From positions 19,604,548 through 19,668,547 of the forward strand of contig OY821517.1 of assembly GCA_963682025.1 (NCBI GenBank): DNA of 64,000 bases, read 5' to 3'. The notes under the pieces are model-generated. The model did not search any database. It worked only from the letters and a program-made list of their open reading frames with translations, and was not told the origin of the DNA. Numbering within the stretch: position 1 is the first letter of the stretch; each line of letters starts with the position of its first letter. The stretch is from Cordilura impudica (Eukaryota > Arthropoda > Insecta > Diptera > Scathophagidae). The position numbers were made by a program, and so were the translations under genes. Shown here piece by piece: positions 12,283 to 24,252 of the stretch.

Positions 12283-12600
12283 TACCCCCTGTACCACTAG
12301 GTCAGGCTATAATGAGTTTGTGCTGATGTTTGTAACTATAAAAAATAGTTGACCTATATATATGTTATACCAGTAGACTCAGAACACCTTTCTGAGTCGA
12401 GTTAGCGATGTCCGTCCTGGTCCCCATAAAAATATTCCCTATAAGATCGAGTTGCCATAGGATCCGCATTATCATATAGGTCTCGGTAAAATTTGGTTTG
12501 CGTGTGTTCATAGCTCACATATAAAGATGCTTCCCGATCTTCACTTAAGTCTATCGAAAAACAAAAATATTGCACAAATTTTTCTTAAATTTGGTTTGGA
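12283..12600 (-). mobile_element. DINE-like repeat family I, diverged partial copy E
   Basis: Matches family I in reverse (ctgtaccactaggtcaggct, tgtgctgatgtttgtaact, gatgtccgtcc), then jumps over roughly 100 bp to the gtccccataaaaat part and ends after gcttcccgatcttcact. It is an old, internally deleted copy. Confidence 0.65.
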
Positions 12601-14426
12601 TATGTTTTTTTTTTTATATTGGATTTGAAATTTTCTATTCTCCTTAGGAATCAATACGAAATCATTAATGAAATTTGCTTTTGTAAACATATCTGACCAC
12701 ACTAATTATCATGTAATTATGACCTTTCACATTTGATAAATGAAGGCAGCTATTAAAATTACCTTCCAGGAGACACATAAACTGAAGTTGAATCTAAACA
12801 TCTTTCAAGACTAATCGTTAGAGTTTTTGCACTTTTTACGATTTTCACGCCATCATTTTTTGGGAACTATAACACCCGAGGTCCCAAGATCTTAAATATT
12901 TCTTAGCTAAGTAATAAAAATTTATAATAAATTCTGACGGAGTTAGTTAATTATAAACTTAAGTTCCCATAGGTTTTTAAAAGCAAAAACAGCTTTCAAT
13001 TAGAACAAATGTGGTAGAAGTGAAGTACCACAATAAATTGAATCCATTAGAAATTTAATTACTTCATCAAAATGACACTAATGTTTGCTGGGATGTACAA
13101 ACATCAGTTCAAAATTTGTGTTTAAACTAATGTGTGGTTGGCTTAGTGTGTCTATATTATCATCATATAATCAATGGTGCATAGCTTAAAGTGTTTCTGT
13201 ATTGTGTTGTACTCGTATATAAGAAAACCAACAATTTAATGATGAATACTACAATCGACCATATTGAAAGACATCATCTAGAGTTGGCCTCAACCAACAA
13301 GAATGAAGTGAGCGACAAGAACAAGAAATACATGACACAAAACCAAATATGCACAACTCTATTAATGTTTGTGATTGTGGCATAAGAGAAGAAGCTTTAG
13401 CTACCGTACCGTATGTACAATTGTCGCATAACAAATTAGATCTCCGCAATATAGAGACATGCATAAATACATCTATACATACATATAAAGATAACAATAC
13501 AAGCAAACATACATACATGGATAGTCAGGAATAACTAGAATTGCTTTTGCCGGATATGTGTTAAGGAAATCGCCTTTTATTGGATTTCAATATTCTAAAG
13601 CACGCGTTCATGTTACAACAATTGTTATAGCTATTGTTGGTGTTATTATTGGTGCTTGTCATCAATATAAGAATTTATATATAGCTAACATCTCATGACA
13701 CTAACACACAACCAAACATAAATTTCTATAGAAATTCTTGTGGTTGCAGAATTCAATTCCCCATGAATTTATTTGTGAAATCTTATTTTGGTTGAAGATT
13801 ATAAGCGGAAATACAACAAGTTGTTGACCGGATCTAGTATTAAAAGTGTATAGTAGCTGTTACTGCTGTTGTTATTGTTGGTGTTGATTTCGATGTTGAA
13901 ATAGCTGTTGATATTATTTTAAATTCTCTGTATCTGTTTATGGCAGCTTATGTCATTAGTGTAAGTTCCGTCAAGAGATTATCATCTTATAGATTCTCGA
14001 ATGTGTGTTTGTATTACGTGCCAAGTATAAATTGAAAGACATACACACATATTTCTATCGCACATACATACTTAGATGAACTCACGAATGAAATGTTTAC
14101 AGATTTAATATTGTATTATTGCCAGAGTGTATTTCGCATTGATTGGATTTAATGGCATCTATGGTTTTAATATTATTGATTTATGGTTAATGTCTTTTTA
14201 AAAGGAAATAATAAAAGACAAATGTGTTTTATTTATTTTTAAGAAAGAAACCTATATACTTATATTTAATTAAGTGGCAAAAACTAATATCTCATAAAAA
14301 GTTAGATAATTAATAAATATCTTCCTGGAAATACTACAAAAAAGAACATTTCACATACTCTGATGTTTTTGTTTGATTTTGTTTTCTTCTGGAAGAAATA
14401 TGTTTAGGATATATGTATAATTATAA
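12601..14426. other. Intergenic, nothing recognised
   Basis: AT-rich DNA with scattered short microsatellites. The tgttgttattgttggtgttg stretch near 13,868 is a trinucleotide-like tract. Short open frames around 13,190-13,530 overlap on both strands and do not look like proteins. Confidence 0.5.
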
Positions 14427-14528
14427 ATGATGTTTAAATCAAAGTATATTTTTGCCGCAATTAATGAACGTGGCCAACCACTTCAACTGAGAGGAGACGA
14501 ATCGCAAATTGATGTCTCCAAATTGTAA
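14427..14528 (+). CDS. Unidentified short coding-like segment, 33 codons plus stop
   Basis: ATG at 14,427 to TAA at 14,526. The product (MMFKSKYIFAAINERGQ, PLQLRGDESQIDVSKL) is hydrophilic and not low-complexity, unlike most short frames here. No donor or acceptor is obvious and no family is recognised. It may be chance. Confidence 0.15.
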   Translation: MMFKSKYIFAAINERGQPLQLRGDESQIDVSKL

Positions 14529-14649
14529 AAATATACATATTGCATATTTTTAGTTTATCTGTAAATTTCAAAGCGTTGTTAAGACCGAAAAGCGAAGCAA
14601 CAATGGTTCAATGGTCGTTGCACATTTTAAATTGTACCCAATAAACAAA

Positions 14650-14891
14650 GATTGAAGAATGGAGATCATTGAGAGGTGAACTACTATCTAATATATTTTT
14701 TAAGAGTCCACGGTCCTCACAGAAGCTATTTAAACAGATTTGAACACTATGATTCTCCTCTAGAGGCAAGGCTAAGATCCAAGTACAACTGGAACAAGAT
14801 GACTGATTTTATTTATGTTGTGAATAGTATGTTGCAAGTGAAAGTGTTGAAGCGAAAAGAAACAATGGAAGTATTTGTAGTGATTATTTAA
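14650..14891 (+). pseudogene. R1-like LINE C-terminal scrap
   Basis: The frame beginning near 14,676 contains LRVHGPHRSYLNRFEHYDSP, which corresponds to the conserved C-terminal segment of R1-clade ORF2 (gxHGxFRSYLxxFxHxxSP), and NWNKMTDFIYVVNSML, which corresponds to the following segment. The same motif is seen in the larger R1-like relic at about 17,390. The cysteines of the usual CCHC-like motif are gone. It is a decayed fragment of 80 codons or less. Confidence 0.6.
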
Positions 14892-14965
14892 GTCTATTTT
14901 GTCCTGCGACATAATAGCTTAACATGTCATTTTGTAGGGAAAAATGACGAAGAGAGAAATAGCTT

Positions 14966-15160
14966 TAGTAGGTAGGAATCCGACATACCACGAAATAGAA
15001 TGTTCGATTTCCACCTCCAGTACCCAAAAACAAAGACAGACAGACAGACAGACAGGTAGAAAGAAAGGTAGGTAGGAATCCGACATACCACGAAATAGAA
15101 TGTTCATGATTTCCACCTCCAGGACTCAAAAACAAACACAGACAGACAGACAGGCAGAAA
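14966..15160 (+). repeat. Tandem duplication of about 100 bp with GACA tract
   Basis: The block ggtaggaatccgacatacca through aaaacaaa and a run of GACA occurs at about 14,970-15,053 and again at about 15,070-15,155 with few changes. The near identity points to a recent local duplication, probably by slippage or unequal exchange at the GACA tracts. Confidence 0.75.
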
Positions 15161-15214
15161 GAAACAGACAGACTAGACCGGACAGGTGGACGGATAGACA
15201 GACGGACGGACAGA

Positions 15215-17700
15215 CTACACCTGTTTTCGAAGAATTTAACAATTGCCTGCCACAAGCTTGGAAGAAACAGAAGCTCGTCCTAATCCTGAAACCGAACAAG
15301 CACCTTGGAGAACCATCCTCCTTCCGACCAATCTCTTTACTGGATACTATCGTAAAAATACTGGAAAGAGTCATATATAATAAACTTCTACCAGTGGTGG
15401 AGAGGACACGTGGACTATCCGAAAGACAACATAGATTCAGAAAATTCCAGTCGATGGTAGATGCTATCAACAGTGTGAGACAAATGGCGAATGTGGCCAT
15501 AGACATAATAAACCCATTTTTTTACTACTGACGCTTAACGTGCCAACTTACCTCATGCAGATCATAGGAGACCACTTTACATAAGAGTCTCACGCGAGAC
15601 CTCGACAGGGCTCAGTACTGCGGCCGTTGCTATGGAACTTAATGTACAACCAAGTTCTCGAACTTACAATTCCCGAGGAGGCTTAAATCATAGGATTCGC
15701 AGACGACATAGCCGTACTAGTATGTGCACGCTTACTGGACGAGGTGCAGATGTATGCGAACGAAACCATCCGTTTAATAGCGAACTGGCTGGAGACGGTT
15801 GGATTGGAACTCGCAGCACATAAAACGGAAGCAGTCCTAAATAGTGGACACAGGGAAAAGAGATCTTGAAACTGGAAGTTGGTTATGTGAAAATCACATC
15901 CTCGCAGACATATGTCTGGCACTCATTTGCAAGGATAATGCCAAATACTGATGGACCCCGTCAGAGCCGAAGGATTCTGATCCGAAGAGTAGTGAACTCC
16001 ACATCGCTGTATGGATCCCCAATCTGGAAAAAGACTATTAACAGCTCATAAAAGAGAAATATGCTCTCATTGTTCAAAACAAAACTGCAAAACTGTCTGA
16101 GTGTCTGTGGAGCATAGGGTGTCTACAAAGTTTCTCCAAGATATTCGCAAGTACGTTTATTTCATTCCAGCTTCTTCTGCTGTTCTCGATGTCTTTAAGC
16201 AAGTTTCTTTTCCATGTGGTCTTTGGCCGACCTTTTCTTCTATTGCCACGTGGATTCCAATCTAGGGCTTATTCATCTGGATCCTTGCTAAGAGTGTGCT
16301 CGATCCATTTTCACTTTCTTCTTTTAATAATAATTTGGAAAGGCTTAATGTTGCATTTTCCATATAGTTCGTCGTTGGTTATGACGTTTGGCCACCAGAT
16401 TTTCAAAATGTAACGCAAGCAGCTGTTTGTAAAACCTTGTAGTTTACAGTTCAGTGCTATTGTTGTCAGCCACGTTTCGCAGCTATAAAGCTAAACTGAG
16501 AGAACGTTTGACTTAAATATGTTTATTTTAGTTTTGATTGATATAATGGTTGATTTCCAAATATTTCGCAGTTGGAAGAATGCACTGTCTGCTTTATCAA
16601 TCCTATGTTAGATGTCTGATTTTGCACTATCTTCTGGTGAAACCATACTTCGCAGGTAGCAGATTTTGTCAACAAACTCAACCTGTTCGTGACCGATGAC
16701 AAAAGGGTTCATATTTGCGGTTCTTACCTTCTTTGCCTTTGTTTTCCCAGTGTTAATTTTAAGACCAACATTTGCTGAGTGGACAACCAAGTCATCAATT
16801 TTCATTGCATATCCGAATGTTTAGTGGACAGAAAACAGATGTCGTCAGCGTAGTCTAAATTTTCGCGATGACTGACTCAGTTCCATTGGATACCGCGTCG
16901 ATTAGTTGCAACGGTGTTTTTAAGGACATAATCCATGACATTCAGAGAGAGTTGTGGAGAGAATAGGCATCCCTGTCTTACACCCGATTTCCGAAGAAAT
17001 GGTTCTGAGAGCCGGTTGCCGTTCAAGACTCTGCATTGAAAGTTCATATTGAGCTCTTATGAGGTTAATTAACTTATGTGGAATACCACTGTTTTTTAAG
17101 AGATCCAGAGGACCATATCACTTGATGCAATATATCTGCTAGCTGGAATGGTGCCAATTGACCTGGCTGCAGAGGTAACGCAAAGACTCTATGTCGCAAA
17201 GGAGGAAAACCCCGAAGAGGATAGACTAGCGAAGAATCGCATGGAAAGAAATGAAACAATAAGCCAGTGGAAAGGAAGGTGGGATAACACACTCAAGGGG
17301 AGGTGGACCCACATGTTGATACCAAGTGTCAAGAAGTGGATTGACCGCAAACATGAAGAAATTAGTTATAATCTTACACAATTCTTAACCGGCCACGGAG
17401 GTTTAAGAAGCTACCTCTTCAAGTTCCGACATGATGACTCACCACTGTGCCCAACATACCCAGAAATATGTAAAAATGCGGAATACGTTTTTTTTATTCG
17501 AGAAATATATACGCATAATGAATAGTGAAATCGGTCAGAATATAGGCACCGAACACACAGTAGATGCAATGCTGAGATGGGAGGAAAACTGGAAATCGGT
17601 CTGCAAATTTGTAACCACCATCAACCAGAAGCTACAAATAGAAGAGAACAGGCGAAAGCTGATAAGAGCATCCGTGGCTCAAGATATAGGATTAGCTTAA
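15215..17700 (+). pseudogene. R1-like LINE ORF2 relic, split by another LINE
   Basis: This is reverse transcriptase of the R1 clade. Visible in order: CLPQAWKKQKLVLILKPNK and FRPISLLDTIVKILERVIYN (RT blocks 1-2, about 15,245-15,385), RGLSERQHRFRKFQS, a frameshift near 15,530, then LLWNLMYNQVLEL, a stop, and IIGFADDIAVLV with the catalytic FADD box (about 15,690). NWLETVGLEL and MPNTDGPRQSRR follow. After an inserted minus-strand LINE (about 16,118-17,100) the frame resumes with MVPIDLAAEVTQRLYVAKEE, KGRWTHMLIPSVKKWIDRKH and FLTGHGGLRSYLFKFRHDDSP, ending near 17,700. The endonuclease is missing; the 5' end abuts GACA/GACG microsatellite. There are several stops and frameshifts. R1 itself is 28S-specific; this copy is not in rDNA, so it is a dispersed R1-clade relative. 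Confidence 0.75.
16118..17090 (-). pseudogene. LINE RT/C-terminal fragment inserted in the R1-like relic
   Basis: On the minus strand, from about 17,060: RT residues with SGVRQGCLFSPQ, then LDYADDICFLSTKHSDMQ (YADD box), MKIDDLVVHSANVGLKINTG, EFVDKICYLRSMVS, and near 16,200-16,330 the C-terminal element KWKWIEHTL followed by ALDWNPRGNRRKGRPKTTW. This set ([31 protein letters not shown]) is typical of LINEs whose endonuclease is often annotated as craniofacial development protein 2-like. The clade is not resolved here. A related, longer copy is at 41,700-45,560. Frameshifts are present. Confidence 0.7.
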
Positions 17701-17834
17701 AGCGCTAACCAGCCCTTGAAGACTGGAAAGACGGTTTTTTAATGAGTAGGTGGCCCACACAGGTTGAATCTTACATAATGAATGTCACCATTCATATCTT
17801 CAGAAGATTTTTCCGACCCCAGGAATTAAAGAAA

Positions 17835-18040
17835 AAAAGAGATAGACAGGCAAAAAGAAAGACAGACGGACTGACAGACAGATGGACGGGTAGACAGTCA
17901 AATGGACATACAGATGGATGGACAGAAATACAGACGGACGGAAGGACAGACGTACGGATGGACGGACATCGCTAAATCGACATCAATATGATAAAAGATT
18001 GGTCTACAACTAATATTTTTGGGTATTAATATACAAGTTA
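17835..18040 (+). repeat. GACA/GACG microsatellite with family I tail
   Basis: A degenerate gaca/gacg/gatg tract (about 17,840-17,970) is followed by gacatcgctaaatcgacatc and tgataaaagattggtcta, the sequence that follows the GGAC tract in family I. It is probably the remnant of one family I copy whose microsatellite expanded. Confidence 0.55.
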
Positions 18041-18064
18041 AATAAAAATATAAATACCTATGTA

Positions 18065-18934
18065 AAGGGTGATCCATTTCGAGGTTCCCGACTTTTTTAG
18101 AGAAAAACACAGAAAGTTCAAATTTAATGGGGAATGTTTATTATCATTTGAAAGAACATTCTTTGGCATTTATTTTTTGAAGATTATATATATCAAATGT
18201 TGGCCGCGGCTACGACTCAGATGGTCTATCCGTTGAGTCCAATTTTCGATGAGTCGTTCGAGCATTTCGACTGGTAACTGGCGAATGACACGCGCGATGT
18301 TTTGCTCCAAGGCTTAAATCGGAGCGGGATTGTCCGCATAAACTTTAGACTTTAGATATCCATACAGGAAAAAGTCTAACGGTGTGATATCATACGATCT
18401 TGGTGGACAATCGACCGGCCCAAAACGTGAAATTATCTGCTCACCGAAGTGTTCTCTCAATAAATCCATTGATTGATGCGATGTGTGGGAAGTGGCGCCG
18501 TCCTGTTGAAACCAAATATTGCCGAGATCACGAGCTTCAATTTCGGGCATCATACGTCAGTCCGAGTTGCTGGGATCGGCGCCGAATCGACTCTCCACGG
18601 TTTTCGTGTACACTCTCAGCTACGGCCGCTATATTTTTCTTCACTTCATGCTGGACGTGGTCTATTCGGTCGAATATTAATGCTGGGTCTCAAGAGGGGT
18701 GATGGTGTTGCGAATAGTACGCTCAGTAGGCCGATTATGTTGACCATAAGTAGAGCGAAGTGCACGAAACACATTCCTCACAGAACGTGTTGTAAATGTT
18801 GTTCAGGCGTAAGTCTTTCCATGATGAAATGCCAAACAATACTTAACAAAAATAACATGACATCATGACACGACTCACACGTGATCTGTCAAAAAAACGA
18901 TATTGAAAAAAGTATTTCTACTTGGATCAGCCGT
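18065..18934 (-). mobile_element. DD41D mariner-like element, internally deleted
   Basis: Bounded by TA at 18,063-18,064 and 18,935-18,936. Imperfect TIRs: gggtgatccatttcgaggtt on the left and, reading inward from the right, cggctgatccaagtagaaat. At 870 bp it is shorter than the 1,281 bp relative at 27,882, mostly because the N-terminal part of the transposase region is shortened. Confidence 0.7.
18314..18860 (-). pseudogene. rosa-type (DD41D) mariner transposase relic
   Basis: The minus strand reads MMPEIEARDLGNIWFQQDGA, TSHTSHQSMDLLREHFGEQ, DCPPRSYDITPLDFFLYGYL. The Asp of FQQD and the Asp of TPLD are separated by 41 residues, which marks the DD41D (rosa) group rather than canonical DD34D mariner. 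The first catalytic Asp and the N-terminal helix-turn-helix domain are not recognisable in frame; the sequence toward 18,860 has frameshifts. It is dead. Confidence 0.7.
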
Positions 18935-18936
18935 TA

Positions 18937-20309
18937 GATATACTTATTGTCATTATTGTTTATTTCGTATTTTCACTTAAGTGTTTTAAAAGGTTTTAAT
19001 TTATTTAGGATTATAGTTTTTCTCAAAAATCTTTTGGACCATTCGCTTTCCGAGCTGCAAATATCATAAAAAAAATAGTTTTTGGTGAAATGCCCATATG
19101 CATATAATACTTCTTCACCGACTAAGGTCGACAAGGAATAGAAAAGAAGGCAATATATCGACCCAAATGTCTTTGCAGAAATTAAACAACATTTGGTGTA
19201 ACTGATTGAAATAAATTGCCTGATAACAATGTTTTCTAACTAAATAGGAAATTTAGTATTAAATTTATTGAAACATAAGTCAATTCCTAAAGCAAACTAT
19301 AACAATAGGACATTGCAGAAAAAAAAAAATAAACATCATACCAACAATATTGAATAACCGAAACGACACGAGAACAATATCAGATGTTAGATATGTTAAA
19401 TGTAATTCTATGCCGAAGGTAGACAAAACAAAGAAGAAAGTTATAATCAAACTAGGTCGACCATACGGCAACCTACAATAAAATTCTCGAATTAATACAT
19501 TTAAAAATACATTTAAGTTGATACAGTGCTGGAGTTTTATATAGAAACTTAATCTAGAATTGATCCCATTTAATTTATATTGATTTATTTTAGGTTTGTT
19601 TAGCCAGAAATAATTATAAACATCATAAGAAATTCATTGTACCTACAGCCACATAATAATGCCAGGTATTAGTACAAAGAAACTCATGTATGATATAATT
19701 ACAAACCTTTAAACTTTTAAGGATTTATTTTAAAGCACCACAATATCGAGTGAAATTTCAACGTAAAAGGTAGTAAGTATTTTTAGGTTGTATAAACATG
19801 CAAGTAATTATGGTAATTATATTACGGAAATTGATTTCCTGGAAATTATTAATAATTTAGTAATCCATAAATAAGGTTAAATATCAGCACACACACTCAC
19901 ATACACACATACACAAAGAGTCAACAACAAAAGCTTATGTATTTATAAATAGAAATGAAGAGAGTTTAGTATTTCAATCAGTTACACATGTTTGGTAATG
20001 TGCAGGTGAACAATTTAATGAAAGGTAAAAAAATTGTGTTTAATTTTGTGGGAGTATAGTATTAATTATGGAATAATTTCGTAAAGGTATTGTTATAAAA
20101 ATACACATATGTATATAAACACATTTATGTTTTGAATGGAAGTGCAAACGTATATATTATAATTATTACAAAAACAAAAAAAAAAAAAACAAACAAAAAA
20201 CTAACCATTACGAAAGTACACCCATATAAAAACATGTAGGAGTATTAAATGTGGCTAAGCCAAATCTTTGATACCACCCACCTCTGTTGTCTTAAACTTA
20301 ATATTTTAA
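18937..20309. other. Intergenic, nothing recognised
   Basis: AT-rich DNA with short CA-rich runs near 19,888-19,918 and a poly-A/CAAA tract near 20,176. No coding or repeat match found within the window. Confidence 0.5.
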
Positions 20310-21095
20310 ACAAGTAAGAAAATTATAGTCGGTCTAGACCGACTATACGATACCCTATACCATGCGTTTAGAAACCCTATCTCTTAGGCCCAACTAACTG
20401 GACATTTGAAAATAAGCAAAAACCAAATTTGAGTGGGATTTTTATTAATTTTTTTGGCTGCAGATATGAAAAAGTTCATATCGGATGCTATATCTATAAA
20501 GGGACTAGGTCCAAAAATGGACCGATCCTGATCATGTTTGGTAAAGTCTCTTGTATTTTGCAAAAATATATACAAACAAAATTTGAGAAGAATCAGTGCA
20601 ATATTTTTGTTTTTTAATAGACTTAAGTGAAGATCGGGAAGCAGCTCTATATGGGGTCAAAGGGATCATTTTTGGACTACTCATTAGTGGATGTAATGAA
20701 CGCATACAAACCCAATTTGAGTAAGATCTATATGACAATTTGGATCTTATGGAAATTTATGTCGATTTCATATGGGTAATTTGTATGGGGGCTAGGTCTG
20801 AACATGGACCGATTCTCACCAATTTCAACAGCGTTCATCCCATGGCCGATAAAAGTTTATATACCAAATTTCATCAAAATATATTCATATTTGCGACCTG
20901 CAGTTTGATTACAAGCTTTACATGGACACACAGACGGACGGACGGACGGACGGACGGACATTGTTAAATCAAATCAGAAAATGATTCTGATTCGATCGGT
21001 ATAATTAAAGATGGGTCTAGGTCAAATATTTTTGGTTGTTACAAACAGCAGCACAAAGTCATTATACCCAAACCACATAGTGGTATAGGGTATAA
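20310..21095 (+). mobile_element. DINE-like repeat family I, copy F
   Basis: Full-length, with a perfect palindrome at its 5' end (half-site tatagtcggtct), a GGAC tract near 20,936-20,960 and the tggtatagggtata end. It is very similar to copies C and H, so this subfamily is relatively young. Confidence 0.85.
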
Positions 21096-21478
21096 CAATG
21101 TTGGGTATTATTGCCATTTTTATACAGCCGACGATGCTTAGCCTTTAAATTCTAATAATAATTAAATTTTAAGTTAACAGCTTTTCTTTTTTGACCAGCA
21201 TTTACTCGTATCATAATTTCTTATTTTGTTGTGTATCTTATAAAAATATCGTTAGTTAGTATGAAAATATGCTAAGTCCATCTTTTTAATTTTTCAGGAG
21301 GTACAAGAAACATTATAACTTTTTTAGTTTTTTATATTTTTTTAAATTTGAAAATGCAGCTTTATTCTCTTCTGTTCGCTCTTTGAATACCAATAAAGGA
21401 AGAATTTAAAAATAGAACGGTTGCAGACTAATGGACCTTTTGCGGACTTAGCACATTTTCTCTTTTTATTTTCGTTAT
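21096..21478. other. Intergenic, nothing recognised
   Basis: AT-rich flank immediately left of the piggyBac TTAA. Confidence 0.5.
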
Positions 21479-21482
21479 TTAA

Positions 21483-23903
21483 CCCTGCTGTTAGGTTTGC
21501 ACCATTTTGGTCAAATTTTTTTTTCTTTCCTTTCTATCTTTTCAACGGTAAAACATATCGACTTGAAACGTCAGCTCACGTGGTTTTTTTCTAAATCAAT
21601 GTTTTTATTCAAATAATTAAGTGTCTAACATAAATTGGAAAGGAGAAAAATAAACAGTTACAAATTTTATGTTAAGGACCATTTTGGTCCATTGTAATTT
21701 TTTATTTATTCGCTTCTATGCAGGATGTACAAACAATTTTTTGGCTTAGTTTGCAAATAAATTTGCTGCAGATAACACATTTACTATCGCATTTTGATTT
21801 GCAGCAACCACAAATTCCACGTTTTCTAGCAGGTGGGTTTCTTGTATCACTTGTAGAAGCTACGGGGTCTGTGGTAGATGCTCTTACCTCAGCCAATTAC
21901 TCTGCTGAGAAATTTTGTTTGGGTATGTTGGTTCGTTTCATCATATGTTCTTTGGCCAAAGAAAGTGCTAATAGTCGTAAAAATTCTGGTCGCTTACGAT
22001 TTTGATCACTGGGTGCCCACGAATCATCGATTTCAGAAAACAATATAAGCGCATTCAATGCTGATATATCTATCATATTTGCAAAAAGTTACACACCTTT
22101 TGTTGAATTATAATAAGACACAATCTCAGGCTTCTTTTTTGGTCCATTGGCATCAACTTCTGCCGTTTTGTGCATCGTACTCATCAAAACAGTACCTTTG
22201 TTTTTATGGCTGTTGTATGAAACTAATGTTGCGACTTCATTGAAAGCAAATGTTGAAGTATATAAAGGAACTTTTTTGAATATGAGCAACTTCGGTGGAA
22301 TAAATGTTATATTTTTTCGAACTGTACCCACGTATGTCAGTTTCCTTTCCAAAAGCTTTTGCGCCAAATCAAACGACGAAAAGAAATTATCAGCCGTGAT
22401 AATTTGACCTTTCAAACCTTCAGTCAAGTCCAATACGATGCGCTGTCCTTGGTTTTTCTCAGGCTGATCATTTCTTTGTTTTCCTAAATATGGCTGTATC
22501 TTCCACACATAACTTGTTTTAGAGTCAACAGACAACCAAAATTTTAAGCCATATTTGGCAGGTTTTGAAGGTATATATTGTCTGAAAGGGCATCGTCCTC
22601 TGAAAGACACCAGTTGTTCATCAATAGTAACATTTTCATGGCAGTTGAAACTCATTGAAAGAATGCCTTCCCAACGGTTCCACAAATCACGTATAGGAGC
22701 AAACTTATCGGTGCTTTGCATTTGTCTTCGGCTCATAACATCATCGAACCGGAGCGCTCTTGTAATCATTTGAAAAGTATCCTCAGACATAATTGAACGG
22801 AAAATAGGACGACCAAAACGTCTATCAAACAAACCATGTATGTCTTCGTTTTTGCCGCTGCCATATAACAAATAAATTTGCCTACTCTTTTACTGAACCA
22901 AAATAAAAAATCTGTATAAATATACATACCGACACACACCAGCAAGAATAAGTACTGCAATATAAGCACGCAAAGTGGCTTCATCAATGTCTTTCCATTT
23001 ACCCTCGAATTTTACTCTGCCATACATATTGGTATTTTCAATAATTATTTTTTCTAATGGTGGTGGAAAAAACAGTAAAAAAGATGAAAGAATATCTTGG
23101 CACCTGGATACAGCAAATCGAGTTGGTCCTGGCTGTATTGAAATAATATTTTCAGAACGAGCTCCAATAGAACAGGGTAAGGGAACAGCACTCCATTGCA
23201 TTTTATTTTTTGCAATAAACAATGGATCTACAGTGCTAGCAGCAGCCACATCTTCTTCGCTATCTGTTTCAGAATCACTTGATTCGGTATTTTCAAATTC
23301 AGTATTTTCTTCTAAAATACTTGAATTTGAAATATCCGAGGCACTGCCATTTAGGATTTCAGCAATAGCATCGGTGTCCAAAAAACGTCGATTTTCCATT
23401 CAAACAAGAAATAAACACAACACAACACAAACAAGACACAAACTAAAATGCAACTAATGCAAACAATTTACACGACTGCATCACAAAATAAAATCAGGGG
23501 AATCACAAAAACACAAAAAAAAAAACACACACACACATGTCTGCATGATAAAATGCAAAAAGGGGACCCACACAAAAAACACAACTTATTGAATGTCATC
23601 AGTAACTTGAATAGCTGATTTGATGGCATAACAAAACAAAATTAGGGGAATCCCACTATTGGCTTTCAAATTTAATTTGTATGAAATATAATAACAAACA
23701 TTCAAAACAAAATGAATAGCCCAAACGACTTGTTAAGCATACAAATATAACTTTTAGTGAAAATATTTGTTGCCAAATACTTAATTGAAATAAATAAGTA
23801 TAAAAAATAGACTTACGCGCCTTGTTTTCAAAAAAAAATTGGTATAGACCAAAATGGTCCGTTAACCTCGAATTCGTAAGTTTTTTTTAACCTAACAGCA
23901 GGG
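21483..23903 (-). mobile_element. piggyBac-like transposon with intact ends
   Basis: TTAA target copies lie at 21,479-21,482 and 23,904-23,907. The TIRs are perfect over 15 bp: ccctgctgttaggtt on the left and aacctaacagcaggg on the right. The element is 2,421 bp, the usual size for an autonomous piggyBac, and carries one transposase frame on the minus strand. The intact ends mean it could still be mobilised in trans if an active relative exists; that is inference. Confidence 0.92.
21702..23399 (-). pseudogene. piggyBac transposase, dead by stops and a catalytic deletion
   Basis: DDE transposase that cuts and pastes at TTAA. From MENRRFLDTDAIAEIL at 23,399 there is an acidic serine-rich N-terminus, then the family core FGRPIFRSIMSEDTFQM, HENVTIDEQLVSFRGRCPF (first Asp), LKGQIITADNFFSS (second Asp), and at the end a cysteine-rich zinc domain CGCCKSKCDSKCVICSKFIC. 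One frame runs throughout but has TAA at 22,890-22,892, 22,089-22,091 and 21,897-21,899. Right at the 22,089 stop the sequence goes from NSTKGV to LFANMIDISALNALI; family members have about 25 residues between, including the third catalytic Asp (the VD..DQ region), so that residue is deleted. The stop at 22,890 sits in a short extra segment that begins GT and ends AG, so a mini-intron of about 40-50 nt is possible there. Confidence 0.88.
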
Positions 23904-23907
23904 TTAA

Positions 23908-24252
23908 ATGAGGACTTAGAATATTTTCTTTTACTTATTTTTTTTTATTTTTTACCCGAAATAAAATATTTTTTGTTTGTTTTTGTTGTTGTTTATTGTT
24001 CTTATTAAATTAATTATAACAAAATACAGTATTATTTCATTGTTGTTAGGAAAAATAACTAATTTGATACATAAATGTTTATACTATTAATAAAGTTCCG
24101 TAACTAAAAATGGAAAATAAATCATTGGTGAGGTAAATCATCGTAAAATTTATGGTGGTCTTTCGGTAAAGTTGTTTTTAGAATTCGTATTTTCGAGCAG
24201 TTATTTTTTCTTTTTTCAAGCTAAAGTTGCGGCAAATTTGCATACATTGCAG
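23908..24252. other. Intergenic, nothing recognised
   Basis: T-rich and A-rich tracts flanking the piggyBac; no feature seen. Confidence 0.5.

Noticed and set aside
18400..18868. Plus-strand open frames of 100 and 131 codons
   Set aside because: They lie antisense to the DD41D transposase relic, which explains the sequence better.
22975..23457. Plus-strand frame of 160 codons
   Set aside because: Antisense to the N-terminal half of the piggyBac transposase; that reading has family motifs, this one does not.
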